Assembly: GCF_000010165.1 (NCBI RefSeq)
Contig: NC_012491.1
Coordinates: 3,417,501 to 3,481,500, forward strand
Length of the DNA stretch: 64,000 bases
Direction: 5' to 3'
From: Brevibacillus brevis NBRC 100599
GTDB taxonomy: Bacteria > Bacillota > Bacilli > Brevibacillales > Brevibacillaceae
The translations under genes and the position numbers were made by a program. This document shows positions 25,516 to 34,307 of the stretch, piece by piece; position 1 is the stretch's first letter; each line of letters starts with the position of its first letter. A model generated the notes under the pieces. That model was not told the DNA's origin. It did no database searches and saw only the letters and a list, made by a program, of their open reading frames with translations.

Positions 25516-27150
25516 ATGAGCAACGATTTGCGTCTGACCATTGCAGAAATCATCAAGCGTCCTTTGTTTCAACATGCCCAAGTGGTGGCGGGGCATCGTG
25601 GTCTGTCCCGTCCTGTTCGCTGGGTTCACGTCTTGGAGACTGCTGATACGGGACAGTTTTTAAATGGCGGTGAGCTGATCCTGTCAACCGGACTAGGATT
25701 TGGCGAAGAAAAGGAAAAGCGACTTGCCTATTTAACAGAGCTGATTCGGCGAAAAGCAGTCGGGCTGTGCATCGAGCTGGGACGTTACATCCCGTCCATC
25801 CCTGAAGATATGCTCGAGCTGGCGAACCACCACCAGTTTCCGTTGCTCGTCTTTCAACGGCCTGTCCGCTTTGTGGACATCACGCAAGATTTGCACGAGC
25901 ATTTGATCCATGCGCAGATGCAAGCACTCCGCAATCTCGAAGCCTACTCTCGCAGTTTGCAACAGCTCAGCCTGCAGGCAGCGGGCATACTCAAGCTATT
26001 GCAGCATTTTCAGGTGGCGGTTCAGACGCAGGTCTTCTATTACGCCCCAGATGGCTCGACACAATTTGCTCCGGTGGTTCCGCATGATGTTGCAGTGGAA
26101 ATGAGCGATTTAATGCGGTCCCATTTTTCCGAACTGGATAGTAGTGAAGCTGGCGTCCGCTTTCTTTCTCTATCTACGACCAGGCAGCTTGCCTATCAAC
26201 CCGTGATGGCAATGGGGCACGTGCTCGCTTATGTCGGCATTGTTTTGTATGAACGCAGTCCAGATGAGTATTTGCTCTTGACCTTAGACAATACGGTCAG
26301 TGCGATGGCCCAAATTTTAATGCGGAAAATGTTTGTGGAGGAACAGGCACTTGCTACGGAAAACCGTCTGTTTGATGATTTGATTGCCAATCGCTCCATA
26401 CCAGAGGAACAAATGCGTTCCTTGCTCGGTATCACAGGCAACAGTAAAGCAACTGGCTATCACATGATTATTTTATCGTTTGAGAAGCCGAAGAACCTGG
26501 CCGAGGATTCCCTTCCACCGCACGATCTGACGGCTATCTTCCGTTCACTATTGACTCGTCATCACTTTCGTCCTTTCATACGCTGCATGGGCCATCGGTT
26601 TTACTTTTTGCTGATCGAACAACGACCGCTTGCAGATTCCCGTCGCACCCTGGAAAAAGCCTTTCGCGAGGTCAAAAGGATCATGACGCAAATGCTAGGC
26701 GCGGATGTTCCCATACGAATGGGCGTCAGTCGAGCCGGAAAACGGTTGTCAGACGCTGGGCGGCACCTCGCGGAGGCGGAACAGGCACTGGCTTTTTGTC
26801 AGGAATCATCCAGTCCGTTTTTCGCTGATCTAGGATTGTTCCGACTCCTGTTCCACGTACCTAGTGAGCCTGTGCTAAAGACCTTCATCAGCGATTACCT
26901 CGGCCCGCTGTTAGCCCATGACCAAGCACATGGCTCCTCGCTCGTTCATACGCTGCGTGTCTATTTGGATAGTAACCTGTCCAAGCAGGAAGCTGCGGAA
27001 AAACTGTTCATTCATCGTCAAACGCTCTATCATCGCTTGGAAAAAATCGAAGAAATTCTCGGTGAGGATTACACGGCAACCCAAAACAGAATTTGCCTGG
27101 AAATCGCCATGCGTGCACAGGAGTGGTTAAGCAAAGAAGAACAACACTAA
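25516..27150 (+). CDS. PucR-family transcriptional regulator
   Basis: A 544-residue regulator. The N-terminal PucR domain (RLTIAEIIKRPLFQHAQVVAGHRGLSRPVRWVHVLE...) covers about 1-125. A GGDEF-like/CdaR middle part follows, and the C-terminal PucR helix-turn-helix reads LRVYLDSNLSKQEAAEKLFIHRQTLYHRLEKIEEILG near 480-516. The ATG follows GAGGTG. PucR proteins control purine catabolism in Bacillus and, in other species, pyrimidine or amine use. Its position beside the aminotransferase/dehydrogenase pair makes it the likely activator of the pyrimidine set. Confidence 0.9.
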   Translation: MSNDLRLTIAEIIKRPLFQHAQVVAGHRGLSRPVRWVHVLETADTGQFLNGGELILSTGLGFGEEKEKRLAYLTELIRRKAVGLCIELGRYIPSIPEDMLELANHHQFPLLVFQRPVRFVDITQDLHEHLIHAQMQALRNLEAYSRSLQQLSLQAAGILKLLQHFQVAVQTQVFYYAPDGSTQFAPVVPHDVAVEMSDLMRSHFSELDSSEAGVRFLSLSTTRQLAYQPVMAMGHVLAYVGIVLYERSPDEYLLLTLDNTVSAMAQILMRKMFVEEQALATENRLFDDLIANRSIPEEQMRSLLGITGNSKATGYHMIILSFEKPKNLAEDSLPPHDLTAIFRSLLTRHHFRPFIRCMGHRFYFLLIEQRPLADSRRTLEKAFREVKRIMTQMLGADVPIRMGVSRAGKRLSDAGRHLAEAEQALAFCQESSSPFFADLGLFRLLFHVPSEPVLKTFISDYLGPLLAHDQAHGSSLVHTLRVYLDSNLSKQEAAEKLFIHRQTLYHRLEKIEEILGEDYTATQNRICLEIAMRAQEWLSKEEQH

Positions 27151-27196
27151 AAAGACACAACCTATCATCTGTTCAGAAGACGAAGGTTGTGTCTTT
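27151..27196. terminator. Convergent terminator hairpin
   Basis: Perfect 13-bp stem (AAAGACACAACCT / AGGTTGTGTCTTT) directly after the pucR stop and facing the protease stop. Confidence 0.88.
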
Positions 27197-27199
27197 GAT

Positions 27200-29473
27200 T
27201 TATTTTCCCGGCTTATTCATATACATGCGATAATTCGCTTCTTTGCCTTCCGTTAGCACAACCCGGATTTTGTACAGACCAGTTTGTTCGATATTCACCG
27301 TTAGTTGCTCAGGATTGCTGGACGTTGTGGCAGAAGCAAGCTCTTTTGAACGACTGTTATACACGTACAAATCGACATCTGCATCCTCATTCCAGTCTAC
27401 GGACAATTCCAAATCCCCAGGCTTATTGACACGAATGGAATAATCCATGTATTTCTGCTTCTTCGTCAGCTTTCCTGTTCGGAAAGGCTTCTGTTCAACC
27501 GGTGGCTTTTCCTTTTCCTCTTCCTCTCCCTCTTCATCGGCCTTTTGCCATTTTCCCGTAGTTGCGAGCGCATACGGCTGAGGTCCTTTCGGGATGTTAT
27601 AACCTTCGACCGTCACGGTGTAGGTTCCCTGTTCCGGCTCGGTAATCCATACTTGCTCGACGTTGTTGAGGTTGTCCACTTCGTCGTTGTACGGTGCCTC
27701 AAAAAAGTCGTTGCCGTTCAGCTTTTCTCCACTCGGTGTCGTCACTTTCAGATTCAAATCGTTGACGAGTGCACGCTTTGCGACAATGGCAGCGGGATAA
27801 TCCGTCCACGCAAGCGTAATTGCTAACGGCTTGGAATCATCTGAGACCTTGACCTTATACGTAACTTTTTCACGCGTGCGAATGCCGTCCTTCTCGTCCT
27901 TGTAGCTCGTTTCAATCGCATTTGCCAGATTGGCTCGTCCGAAGCCTTGCTCTCGCATATCTTCATCCAAGTTGTCTGCACTCGTCAACAGCATGGCTTT
28001 TACTAATGCACCACTCGGGTTTTTTTCCCCTTCTTCCTGCAAAAATTCCCGGATTTGTGCCACACCGCCCGCTAAAATTGGCGTAGCCATGCTCGTGCCG
28101 TTCATATACGCGTACTGTTCGTTAAAACGCTTGTAGAAATTTTTGCTCGGTGCCAGTGAAGACCGCGTGGACAAGATCGCTGTACCGGGCGCGACAATAT
28201 CCGGTTTCAAACGCCCGTCGCCTGTTAATCCACGACTACTCGATACCCACACGTCGTCCGCTTTATCGGAGTTCTTCCCCAAGTTGGGACGAACATTTTC
28301 CGTAGCGCCAACGGCAATGACGTTTTTAGCCGTGGCTGGGCTCCCAATCGTTTTATAACCCTTCTCGCCTTCGTTTCCAGCCGCAACAAGCACCGTCATA
28401 TCTGGATGCTCCCATAAAAAGCGATCAAACAGTAGCGATGACAGGCTGTACTCTCCCTTATCATTCGCCCCCCATGAATTGGAGTGAATGCGGGCTCCCT
28501 CTTCGTATGCTTCCTGCAAAATGGTCTCGACATCCGTTTCGAGCTTTCCTTTCGCATTCTCTATGGAATGAAATACGACCTTGGCACCTGGTGCCGTTCC
28601 TTTATACTGTCCATTTGATGCTGCTCCTGTGCCTACAATGGAGCCGGCTACATGCGTACCATGACCGTGGACATCACTCGCATCATTCGGTCGGCCAAGT
28701 GAAATGAGTTTCTCAATTTGGCCTTTAAAATCTGGATGCATCGTTTGGAGCTTTCCTGTATCAAGTCCGGTATCAGCGCCTCCGACAATTTGTCCCTTGC
28801 CTGTGTACCCTGTCGAGGCCAGCTTGTCCGAATGAATGATGGTAGCTGCCACATCATTGTGCAACTTGTTTTCTGGCACGGGGACAACCGCAATGACATC
28901 ATCTGATTCGATCACTTGTTCAATCGTTTCCTGATCCATCTTAGCGATTGAAATATGCGGAGCATCCTCTGGTGTTTGAATATCTCGTATATCTTGATCC
29001 TCCGTCATTTTCGTCATCGTTCGATACATGTCCACCCGTTGATTGAAACCGATGACGGCAACCTCGACCCGCTCTCTGTTGCCTCCTTCAAAGCGAAGCT
29101 CGGACGATACCTTTGACTTCGGCGTATAAGCCATAACCTCTTCGACAAAGGACAGCTCCTCGACTTCCTTTCTTACCTGTTCATTTTCCAATTTTGCGAT
29201 GAATGCATAATCCGGTATGTAATCACCAAGCGTGACGCCGAGATTTTCCAGTTCTTCTTTCCACTCCTCACGAACAGGACCAGATAACTGAATAACGACG
29301 AGCTCAGACTCTCTCTTCTTCGACGAAAGCTTGTCCAATGCAAGACCCTTATCCGCTTCGATCTGGATGTTGCCCCGACGCTCTCCCTCTTGCTTGGCAT
29401 CCGCCGGAATGCCCTCCAGAGAAAGTGTCAGAACAAGTGTCGTGCATAAAGCTGCCTGCCATTTTTTTCGCAA
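27200..29473 (-). CDS. Secreted subtilisin-like serine protease (S8 family)
   Basis: A 757-residue preproprotease. The TTG start follows GGGGGAGG; an upstream in-frame start has no binding site. A signal peptide (RKKWQAALCTTLVLTLSLEGIPADA) ends near 26 and a propeptide runs to about 190. The catalytic triad is visible: Asp in VGGADTGLDTG, His in VHGHGTHVAGSIVG and Ser in MNGTSMATPILAGGVAQ. A beta-sandwich with calcium-site-like residues follows. After a Glu/Lys/Pro linker comes a C-terminal PPC-like domain (NKPGDLELSVDWNEDADVDLYVYN). The long catalytic region plus C-terminal barrel resembles the KP-43 type of alkaline proteases. Confidence 0.92.
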   Translation of the reverse strand: MRKKWQAALCTTLVLTLSLEGIPADAKQEGERRGNIQIEADKGLALDKLSSKKRESELVVIQLSGPVREEWKEELENLGVTLGDYIPDYAFIAKLENEQVRKEVEELSFVEEVMAYTPKSKVSSELRFEGGNRERVEVAVIGFNQRVDMYRTMTKMTEDQDIRDIQTPEDAPHISIAKMDQETIEQVIESDDVIAVVPVPENKLHNDVAATIIHSDKLASTGYTGKGQIVGGADTGLDTGKLQTMHPDFKGQIEKLISLGRPNDASDVHGHGTHVAGSIVGTGAASNGQYKGTAPGAKVVFHSIENAKGKLETDVETILQEAYEEGARIHSNSWGANDKGEYSLSSLLFDRFLWEHPDMTVLVAAGNEGEKGYKTIGSPATAKNVIAVGATENVRPNLGKNSDKADDVWVSSSRGLTGDGRLKPDIVAPGTAILSTRSSLAPSKNFYKRFNEQYAYMNGTSMATPILAGGVAQIREFLQEEGEKNPSGALVKAMLLTSADNLDEDMREQGFGRANLANAIETSYKDEKDGIRTREKVTYKVKVSDDSKPLAITLAWTDYPAAIVAKRALVNDLNLKVTTPSGEKLNGNDFFEAPYNDEVDNLNNVEQVWITEPEQGTYTVTVEGYNIPKGPQPYALATTGKWQKADEEGEEEEKEKPPVEQKPFRTGKLTKKQKYMDYSIRVNKPGDLELSVDWNEDADVDLYVYNSRSKELASATTSSNPEQLTVNIEQTGLYKIRVVLTEGKEANYRMYMNKPGK

Positions 29474-29576
29474 ACCAAACACCCCTCCCCCATGGCATAT
29501 GAAAACCATTTCTATCCATTATAAGAGAAAGGGTGAATTGTCAAAAGAGTAAGAAGGCATAGACATGGGACAAAAA

Positions 29577-31979
29577 CTAATTTTTTGCCCCATTTTCTTC
29601 TACTGTCCACTGTAATAGCGGTTGAAAATCGGCCCATGCCAACTGCATCAGCATTTCCTGATTCCATTCCTGCTTCGGAATATCCATCAGTCGTACAGCC
29701 TGGTTTTGGATCGCCTCTTGCAACAGGTTATGGCTAAAACGACCGTTGCCATTCAATCGATGATCACTGACTGCTTTTTCCAAAGACTGTGAGATCTTTT
29801 CCAGCACGGTCTTCTCAATCGCATACCCCACCTCACATGCAGCCTGTTCAAGAATGTGCACGAGTTCCTTCACGGTGTAGTCTGGGAACGCAATGTATTT
29901 TTTAAAACGCGACAAAAGTCCAGGGTTGCTCATCATTAACGTATTCATTTCGAGAGGGTAGCCTGCGAGGACCACGACCAGATTCTCTTCGTGTTTGGTC
30001 ATCTCCTCTACGAGCGTATCAACCGCTTCCTGCCCAAAATCTCGCTCTCCTCCGCCCAGCAGCGAATACGCTTCATCGATAAACAAGACGCCACCCAACG
30101 CTTCGCGAACTTTTCGTCGTGTAAGCGCTGCGGTCTGTCCGACATACCCCGCTACCAAGTCGGCTCTACTCGCTGTAACAAGATGACCGCGTTTCAAATA
30201 GCCGATTTCTTGTAAAATCTTCGCATACAGCTGTGCCACTGTCGTCTTCCCTGTTCCTGGATTTCCAGTAAAGACGGCATGCAGTTCAATCGGACTTTTC
30301 GGCAAGCCTCTAGCTTCGCGTTCTTGCTGGACAGACACATACGCAGCGATTTTTTTCAGCTCCGTCTTCACTTGAGCAAGACCAATCAACGCTTGCAGTC
30401 GAGCTTCCGCATTTCTTTCTGTTTGCGGCGGATCGAAGCCACGTACATCCTCGGGTTTCAGAATCGTAAAGTCATCCCATTTCAGTTCCTTACCGTCTGT
30501 CTCGCGCCCTTTGGCAAAGATCGCATCGAGTACGATATTAGTGACTGCCCGTGCATTGCCAAACGTCTCGTCTACTTGCGCTTTTTCAATGCGCTGACCC
30601 AACGTAATTTTTGCCGCCTCTGTCAGAGTAAAATCGTTCCGTCCGGCTACTTCCTCTGCGATTTGTACCAGTTCGTCCGCCTGATAGTCCGGCAGCAAAA
30701 AGTGGCCCGTCTCTGGAAAACGGCTATTTAGTCCAGGATTGGCGTACAAAAAATGACGCATTTCTTCCGGATAGCCCGCCAGCATTACGACGAAGCGTCC
30801 TGCATACTCGCCGCTTGTCATAGCAGATACAAGGGTGTCAATCGCCACTTGTCCGTAATCACTGCCAGAGCTATCCGGGCGCTTCAAGCTGTATGCCTCA
30901 TCGATAAACAGAACGCCGCCGTCTGCCTGCTTGATCGCATCCATGACGCGCTGCTCTGTCTGTCCCACGTAAGCCCCGACCAACTGAGAACGATCTACCT
31001 CGATGAGCTGTCCTTTTGCCAACAACCCGAGCTCTTGATACAGCTTGGCGATCAAGCGAGCCAAAGTCGTCTTCCCCGTGCCTGGGTTCCCCATCAGTAC
31101 GAGATGTAAGGGGAGCTGGTCTTTCATATGCCAGCCCTTTTCTTCACGCAGCTGGCGATATTGCAGAAATTGCGCCAACTGCCGAACCCGCTGTTTGATC
31201 TCGTCCAAGCCGATCAACTGCTCCAATTGCTCTAACGCACTCAAATCTTGCTGAGGCGCTTTTTCGCGATCTTCTATCCTTTCGTTCCTTTGCGGCAGAA
31301 GGTTTTCTTTCTGGTCTTGCTGGTTCGTTAAAGCGCGAATCGTTTCTTGCAATTGGACAAGCATTTCACTCGAGTAAAAGACCCCGGATAAAGACGCTCC
31401 ATACGCTTGAACACGTTCTTGCAATTGTACTAATAAATTTTGTCGTTCTGTGTATAACAGCACGAGGCCAGCAGCCGTAGCTTCCGCCTCCGAATCGTTC
31501 CACTGTTGCGCTGCCAGTAGCGTCTCCTCCGCAAGAGCGCGCCACTTCGTGATTTCCGCCAGCTCATTGGTTGCTTGCTCCGCCAGCACTTCAACTGTTC
31601 TCCTGCGCATGACGACATTATCTGTTTCACGCACAGATTTGAATTCAGTGAGAAAGACATGCGATCGCAACTGAGAAAAATACAACTCGAGCTTAACCTC
31701 TCTCGCGTAGCGATAATCAGGGGCTAGTTGAAGCGCACGATCGACCCATTCAGCTGCAAGTGTATGGCCTCCTGTTTTATGCATTCGCAAAGCAGACATC
31801 CGCGTCAGCACCATCGCCTCAGCCAAATCAAGCTCTTCGTCTGGATGTTCGAGGCGTTGCTGTTCGAGCATTTGCAGGAATGTAAGGCATTCGCCTTCGG
31901 TTAATGACTGGATGCTAGACGGATTTTCGCTAATACCTGCAATCAGTACCCTCGGGTCCCGTTCTTCTTGATGCTGCAT
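29577..31979 (-). CDS. Double AAA ATPase of the SpoVK/CbbX type
   Basis: An 800-residue protein starting at an ATG after GGGAGGAG. The first 230 residues are helical, TPR-like (LDLAEAMVLTRMSALRMHKTGGHTLAAEWVDRALQLAPDYRYA). Two CbbX/SpoVK-type AAA modules follow, each with GLDEIK/GLAQVK, Walker A GNPGTGKTT (near 297 and 578), Walker B GGVLFIDEAYSL and a sensor segment with AGYP.EM...NPGL.SRF. CbbX-class proteins remodel partner complexes; SpoVK acts in sporulation and relatives occur in type VII secretion (EccA-like). No secretion or capsid partner is next to it, so the target is open. Confidence 0.9.
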   Translation of the reverse strand: MQHQEERDPRVLIAGISENPSSIQSLTEGECLTFLQMLEQQRLEHPDEELDLAEAMVLTRMSALRMHKTGGHTLAAEWVDRALQLAPDYRYAREVKLELYFSQLRSHVFLTEFKSVRETDNVVMRRRTVEVLAEQATNELAEITKWRALAEETLLAAQQWNDSEAEATAAGLVLLYTERQNLLVQLQERVQAYGASLSGVFYSSEMLVQLQETIRALTNQQDQKENLLPQRNERIEDREKAPQQDLSALEQLEQLIGLDEIKQRVRQLAQFLQYRQLREEKGWHMKDQLPLHLVLMGNPGTGKTTLARLIAKLYQELGLLAKGQLIEVDRSQLVGAYVGQTEQRVMDAIKQADGGVLFIDEAYSLKRPDSSGSDYGQVAIDTLVSAMTSGEYAGRFVVMLAGYPEEMRHFLYANPGLNSRFPETGHFLLPDYQADELVQIAEEVAGRNDFTLTEAAKITLGQRIEKAQVDETFGNARAVTNIVLDAIFAKGRETDGKELKWDDFTILKPEDVRGFDPPQTERNAEARLQALIGLAQVKTELKKIAAYVSVQQEREARGLPKSPIELHAVFTGNPGTGKTTVAQLYAKILQEIGYLKRGHLVTASRADLVAGYVGQTAALTRRKVREALGGVLFIDEAYSLLGGGERDFGQEAVDTLVEEMTKHEENLVVVLAGYPLEMNTLMMSNPGLLSRFKKYIAFPDYTVKELVHILEQAACEVGYAIEKTVLEKISQSLEKAVSDHRLNGNGRFSHNLLQEAIQNQAVRLMDIPKQEWNQEMLMQLAWADFQPLLQWTVEENGAKN

Positions 31980-32058
31980 CTTTTGATTGCTCCTCCCGCT
32001 CCATTGTTTCATCCCTGTTGTAGCATATTTAGCCGAACATGAAAAGTCTGTCCGAACA

Positions 32059-33243
32059 TTAGAGCTTCGCTTGCATGTTCAATGTGGTTCTTCTCACCTT
32101 TTGCTGTGCGAATAAGGTCGCCAAAGCAATGAGGATACCAGCCATCCCAAAATCAAGCCAGACCCCTCCCCATTCTAACAGCATCGCACCTACAACCGGA
32201 CCTGCAGCCATCCCTGTATAGCGGATGAAATTATACACACCAATGGACGTTGCACGCTCTGCTTCAAATTCTTCGGATAGCAAAATTGTATGTGCAGGCA
32301 TACCTACACCTAAGGTTAAGGCAAACAGCGTACTTGTTAGTACAAGCAGGAGAAAAGAAACATCCGCCGCAGTCATAAAAAGAAACATCGCCAAAGCATT
32401 TGAACCGGTCGTCACCAGTAATGTTTTACGTGCTCCCCATCGATTTTGCAAGACAGCAGACAGCTTGCTACTGATAATAAAGACGACTGACACGAGCAAG
32501 AAAACCAAACCGATTATTTCAACGGAGACTGCGTAATGGTTCGTCAATTGGACAGGGAGAAAAAGCAGGAAGCAATAATAGGCGTACATTTGGCTAAAAC
32601 CGATCAAAATGACAGATGCTCCGACTGGGTGGAGCAAAATATTACGGAAAGACCCTCGTGTAAAGCCGCCTGATGATGTAGCTTGAGCCTTTTTGGTTTC
32701 GGGTAACCATATCGCATTGATGCCGACGAGAAAGACTGCACAAATCGCCAAAAACAAAAAGACCGCAGAATGTCCGCCGATACCGCCAATCCAGCCTCCT
32801 AACAGTGGACCAAGTGCCGGACTGAGCGCAAGCAGCATCTGATAAGTACCCATCGCAGATGCACGTTGGACTCCTGTAAATATATCTCCAATAATCGTTG
32901 CGGCTACGATCGGAATGGCAGCAAAGCCAGCCCCTTGTAAAGCTCGGAAAAATAGTAATCCATAAATAGAATCGACCAGATAGCATCCGATTGACGCGAT
33001 CGTAAATAGGATCAGGGCAGGTATCATGACACGTTTCCGGCCGAACCGATCGATAAATGGTCCGTAGATGATTTGCATAATCGCAAGCATGACGGTAAAG
33101 ATTGAAACGGTCCAGTTAATCATGGCTGCACTCGTCTGAAACTCTTTTTGCATGGCTGGTAAAATAGGCATGAACAAATTTTGCGCGAACATACCTAGCA
33201 TAAGTGTTATCCCAAGTAGGTACAGTACTTTTTTTGGATTCAT
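32059..33243 (-). CDS. Bcr/CflA-type multidrug MFS transporter
   Basis: A 394-residue transporter with 12 membrane helices. The DHA1 family motif A-like loop IYGPFIDRFGRKRVMIPALILF lies near 60-82, motif C-like GALLGGWIGGIGG-type (LSPALGPLLGGWIGG) near 140, and SSKLSAVLQNRWGARKTL near 255. The start follows AAGAGGAGAG. It lies behind a MarR regulator on the same strand and carries a copy of the same palindromic operator before it. Confidence 0.9.
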   Translation of the reverse strand: MNPKKVLYLLGITLMLGMFAQNLFMPILPAMQKEFQTSAAMINWTVSIFTVMLAIMQIIYGPFIDRFGRKRVMIPALILFTIASIGCYLVDSIYGLLFFRALQGAGFAAIPIVAATIIGDIFTGVQRASAMGTYQMLLALSPALGPLLGGWIGGIGGHSAVFLFLAICAVFLVGINAIWLPETKKAQATSSGGFTRGSFRNILLHPVGASVILIGFSQMYAYYCFLLFLPVQLTNHYAVSVEIIGLVFLLVSVVFIISSKLSAVLQNRWGARKTLLVTTGSNALAMFLFMTAADVSFLLLVLTSTLFALTLGVGMPAHTILLSEEFEAERATSIGVYNFIRYTGMAAGPVVGAMLLEWGGVWLDFGMAGILIALATLFAQQKVRRTTLNMQAKL

Positions 33244-33269
33244 AGTTACTCTCCTCTTATCTCTTTAAC

Positions 33270-33289
33270 ATTGTGTCCTTGGAAACAAT
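33270..33289 (-). promoter_or_regulatory. MarR operator before the MFS gene
   Basis: ATTGTGTCCTTGGAAACAAT is a 20-base palindrome with one mismatched pair. It shares TTGTNTCCNNGGAAACAA with the site at 33828-33847 in front of the marR-like gene. Confidence 0.75.
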
Positions 33290-33329
33290 TTTCGTAAAAA
33301 AAATAATGAACACCCGTTGTATGTTTCTC

Positions 33330-33797
33330 CTAATCTTCTGTTGCTTCTCTTATGACCTCATCCAAAAATGCCAATTCATCGGGAGTATACCTATCCAAGA
33401 ATCGGTACACATCATTCTCCAGGCGTTGATGGTAGTGTTCGTGAATCTCGTTTACCATCTCCCCTACTGATGTCAGCCTGAAAAAAACTTCCTTCTGATT
33501 GTCTTCGAGCTGATAGCGCTCGAGTAATCCTTTCTTCAAAAGTTTGACTGTTATTTTGGATATCGCACTCTTAGTTACCCCAATATGCTGTGCAATTGTC
33601 GTAACATTGACTCGATCTTTTCCCCCTACCTCTTGAAGGACGTGGAGCTCTGTTACGGATAACCTTCCAACTTTATCATAATCAGGTACACTGTTTTTGA
33701 TCTGGCGCAATAGCAATTCTTCACGTAGCTTGCTGCGCTCCTCCTGCTTATGTAGGAAGGTGATCCATCGATTCCAAAGCTTTTTTTTAGGGTCCAA
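33330..33797 (-). CDS. MarR-family transcriptional regulator
   Basis: A 155-residue winged-helix protein with a TTG start after AAGGAG. The DNA-binding part reads LSVTELHVLQEVGGKDRVNVTTIAQHIGVTKSAISKITVKLLKKGLLER then a wing QLEDNQKEVFFRLTSVGE, the MarR arrangement. The C-terminal helices form the dimer arm. A perfect 20-base palindrome precedes it and a matching one precedes the downstream efflux gene. It therefore probably represses both itself and the transporter, released by a toxic ligand. Confidence 0.9.
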   Translation of the reverse strand: MDPKKKLWNRWITFLHKQEERSKLREELLLRQIKNSVPDYDKVGRLSVTELHVLQEVGGKDRVNVTTIAQHIGVTKSAISKITVKLLKKGLLERYQLEDNQKEVFFRLTSVGEMVNEIHEHYHQRLENDVYRFLDRYTPDELAFLDEVIREATED

Positions 33798-33827
33798 TGC
33801 AGCATCAGCTCCTTATCTATTTCGACT

Positions 33828-33847
33828 TTTGTTTCCGCGGAAACAAA
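33828..33847 (-). promoter_or_regulatory. MarR operator before the marR-like gene
   Basis: TTTGTTTCCGCGGAAACAAA is a perfect 20-base palindrome 31 bases upstream of the start codon. A TTGCGT -35-like element followed by a TAAGGT region lies just upstream, so a bound dimer would cover the start of transcription. Confidence 0.8.
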
Positions 33848-33887
33848 ATAACCTTATCATGAGACTTCCTTTTACGCAAGAAAAAAC

Positions 33888-33912
33888 CGCAGCCCTGCAT
33901 TCGCAAGCTGCG
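33888..33912 (-). terminator. Terminator after the 67-residue gene
   Basis: CGCAGC/GCTGCG stem followed on the minus strand by GTTTTTTC, 16 bases after the stop codon at 33928. Confidence 0.7.
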
Positions 33913-33927
33913 TTCCGAGACCAATCT

Positions 33928-34131
33928 CTATCCATTTAGATTGCCCAGTTCCTTATCGGCACTGAAATGAGCACGGGCTGCCTCAAACACTTCACTTTCC
34001 GATCCGGCCGAGATTTTGAAACTCGATACCACTTTTTTGCCACATCGTACTTGTACGTTGTACTGTGAATCCCCATCATATGTTGACTCGAAATGATAAT
34101 CCTCACCATTGACCTGAATGGTTCGTTCCAT
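33928..34131 (-). CDS. Small unknown protein, 67 residues
   Basis: The ATG follows GGGAGGTGTAACC. The product (MERTIQVNGEDYHFESTYDG onward) begins with three or four likely beta strands (VQVRCGKKVVSSFKI) and ends with a helix (SEVFEAARAHFSADKEL). No family is recognised. It has its own RBS and terminator, which supports a real single gene between the RND operon end and marR. Confidence 0.65.
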   Translation of the reverse strand: MERTIQVNGEDYHFESTYDGDSQYNVQVRCGKKVVSSFKISAGSESEVFEAARAHFSADKELGNLNG

Positions 34132-34264
34132 GGTTACACCTCCCACCTTAGTGTGACCAAGCAACATGGCAATCATCCAATATTTTGTTACAAAGAAATC
34201 GTTGTGTTTCACCCTTGGTCGACTCACCTGTCGTCATGCTATTCGGCTCTATGAAGTGGTTACA

Positions 34265-34296
34265 GGGCACAACGCTGGTTCGCCAGCGCCGTGCCC
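34265..34296. terminator. Hairpin at the end of the biosynthetic/efflux run
   Basis: GGGCAC/GTGCCC with an inner CGCTGG/CCAGCG and a TTCG loop, 12 bases after the RND stop. The T-rich tail is on the plus side (GTTTTCCTTTTT), so as a minus-strand terminator it lacks a U tract. Confidence 0.55.
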
Positions 34297-34307
34297 CGTT
34301 TTCCTTT

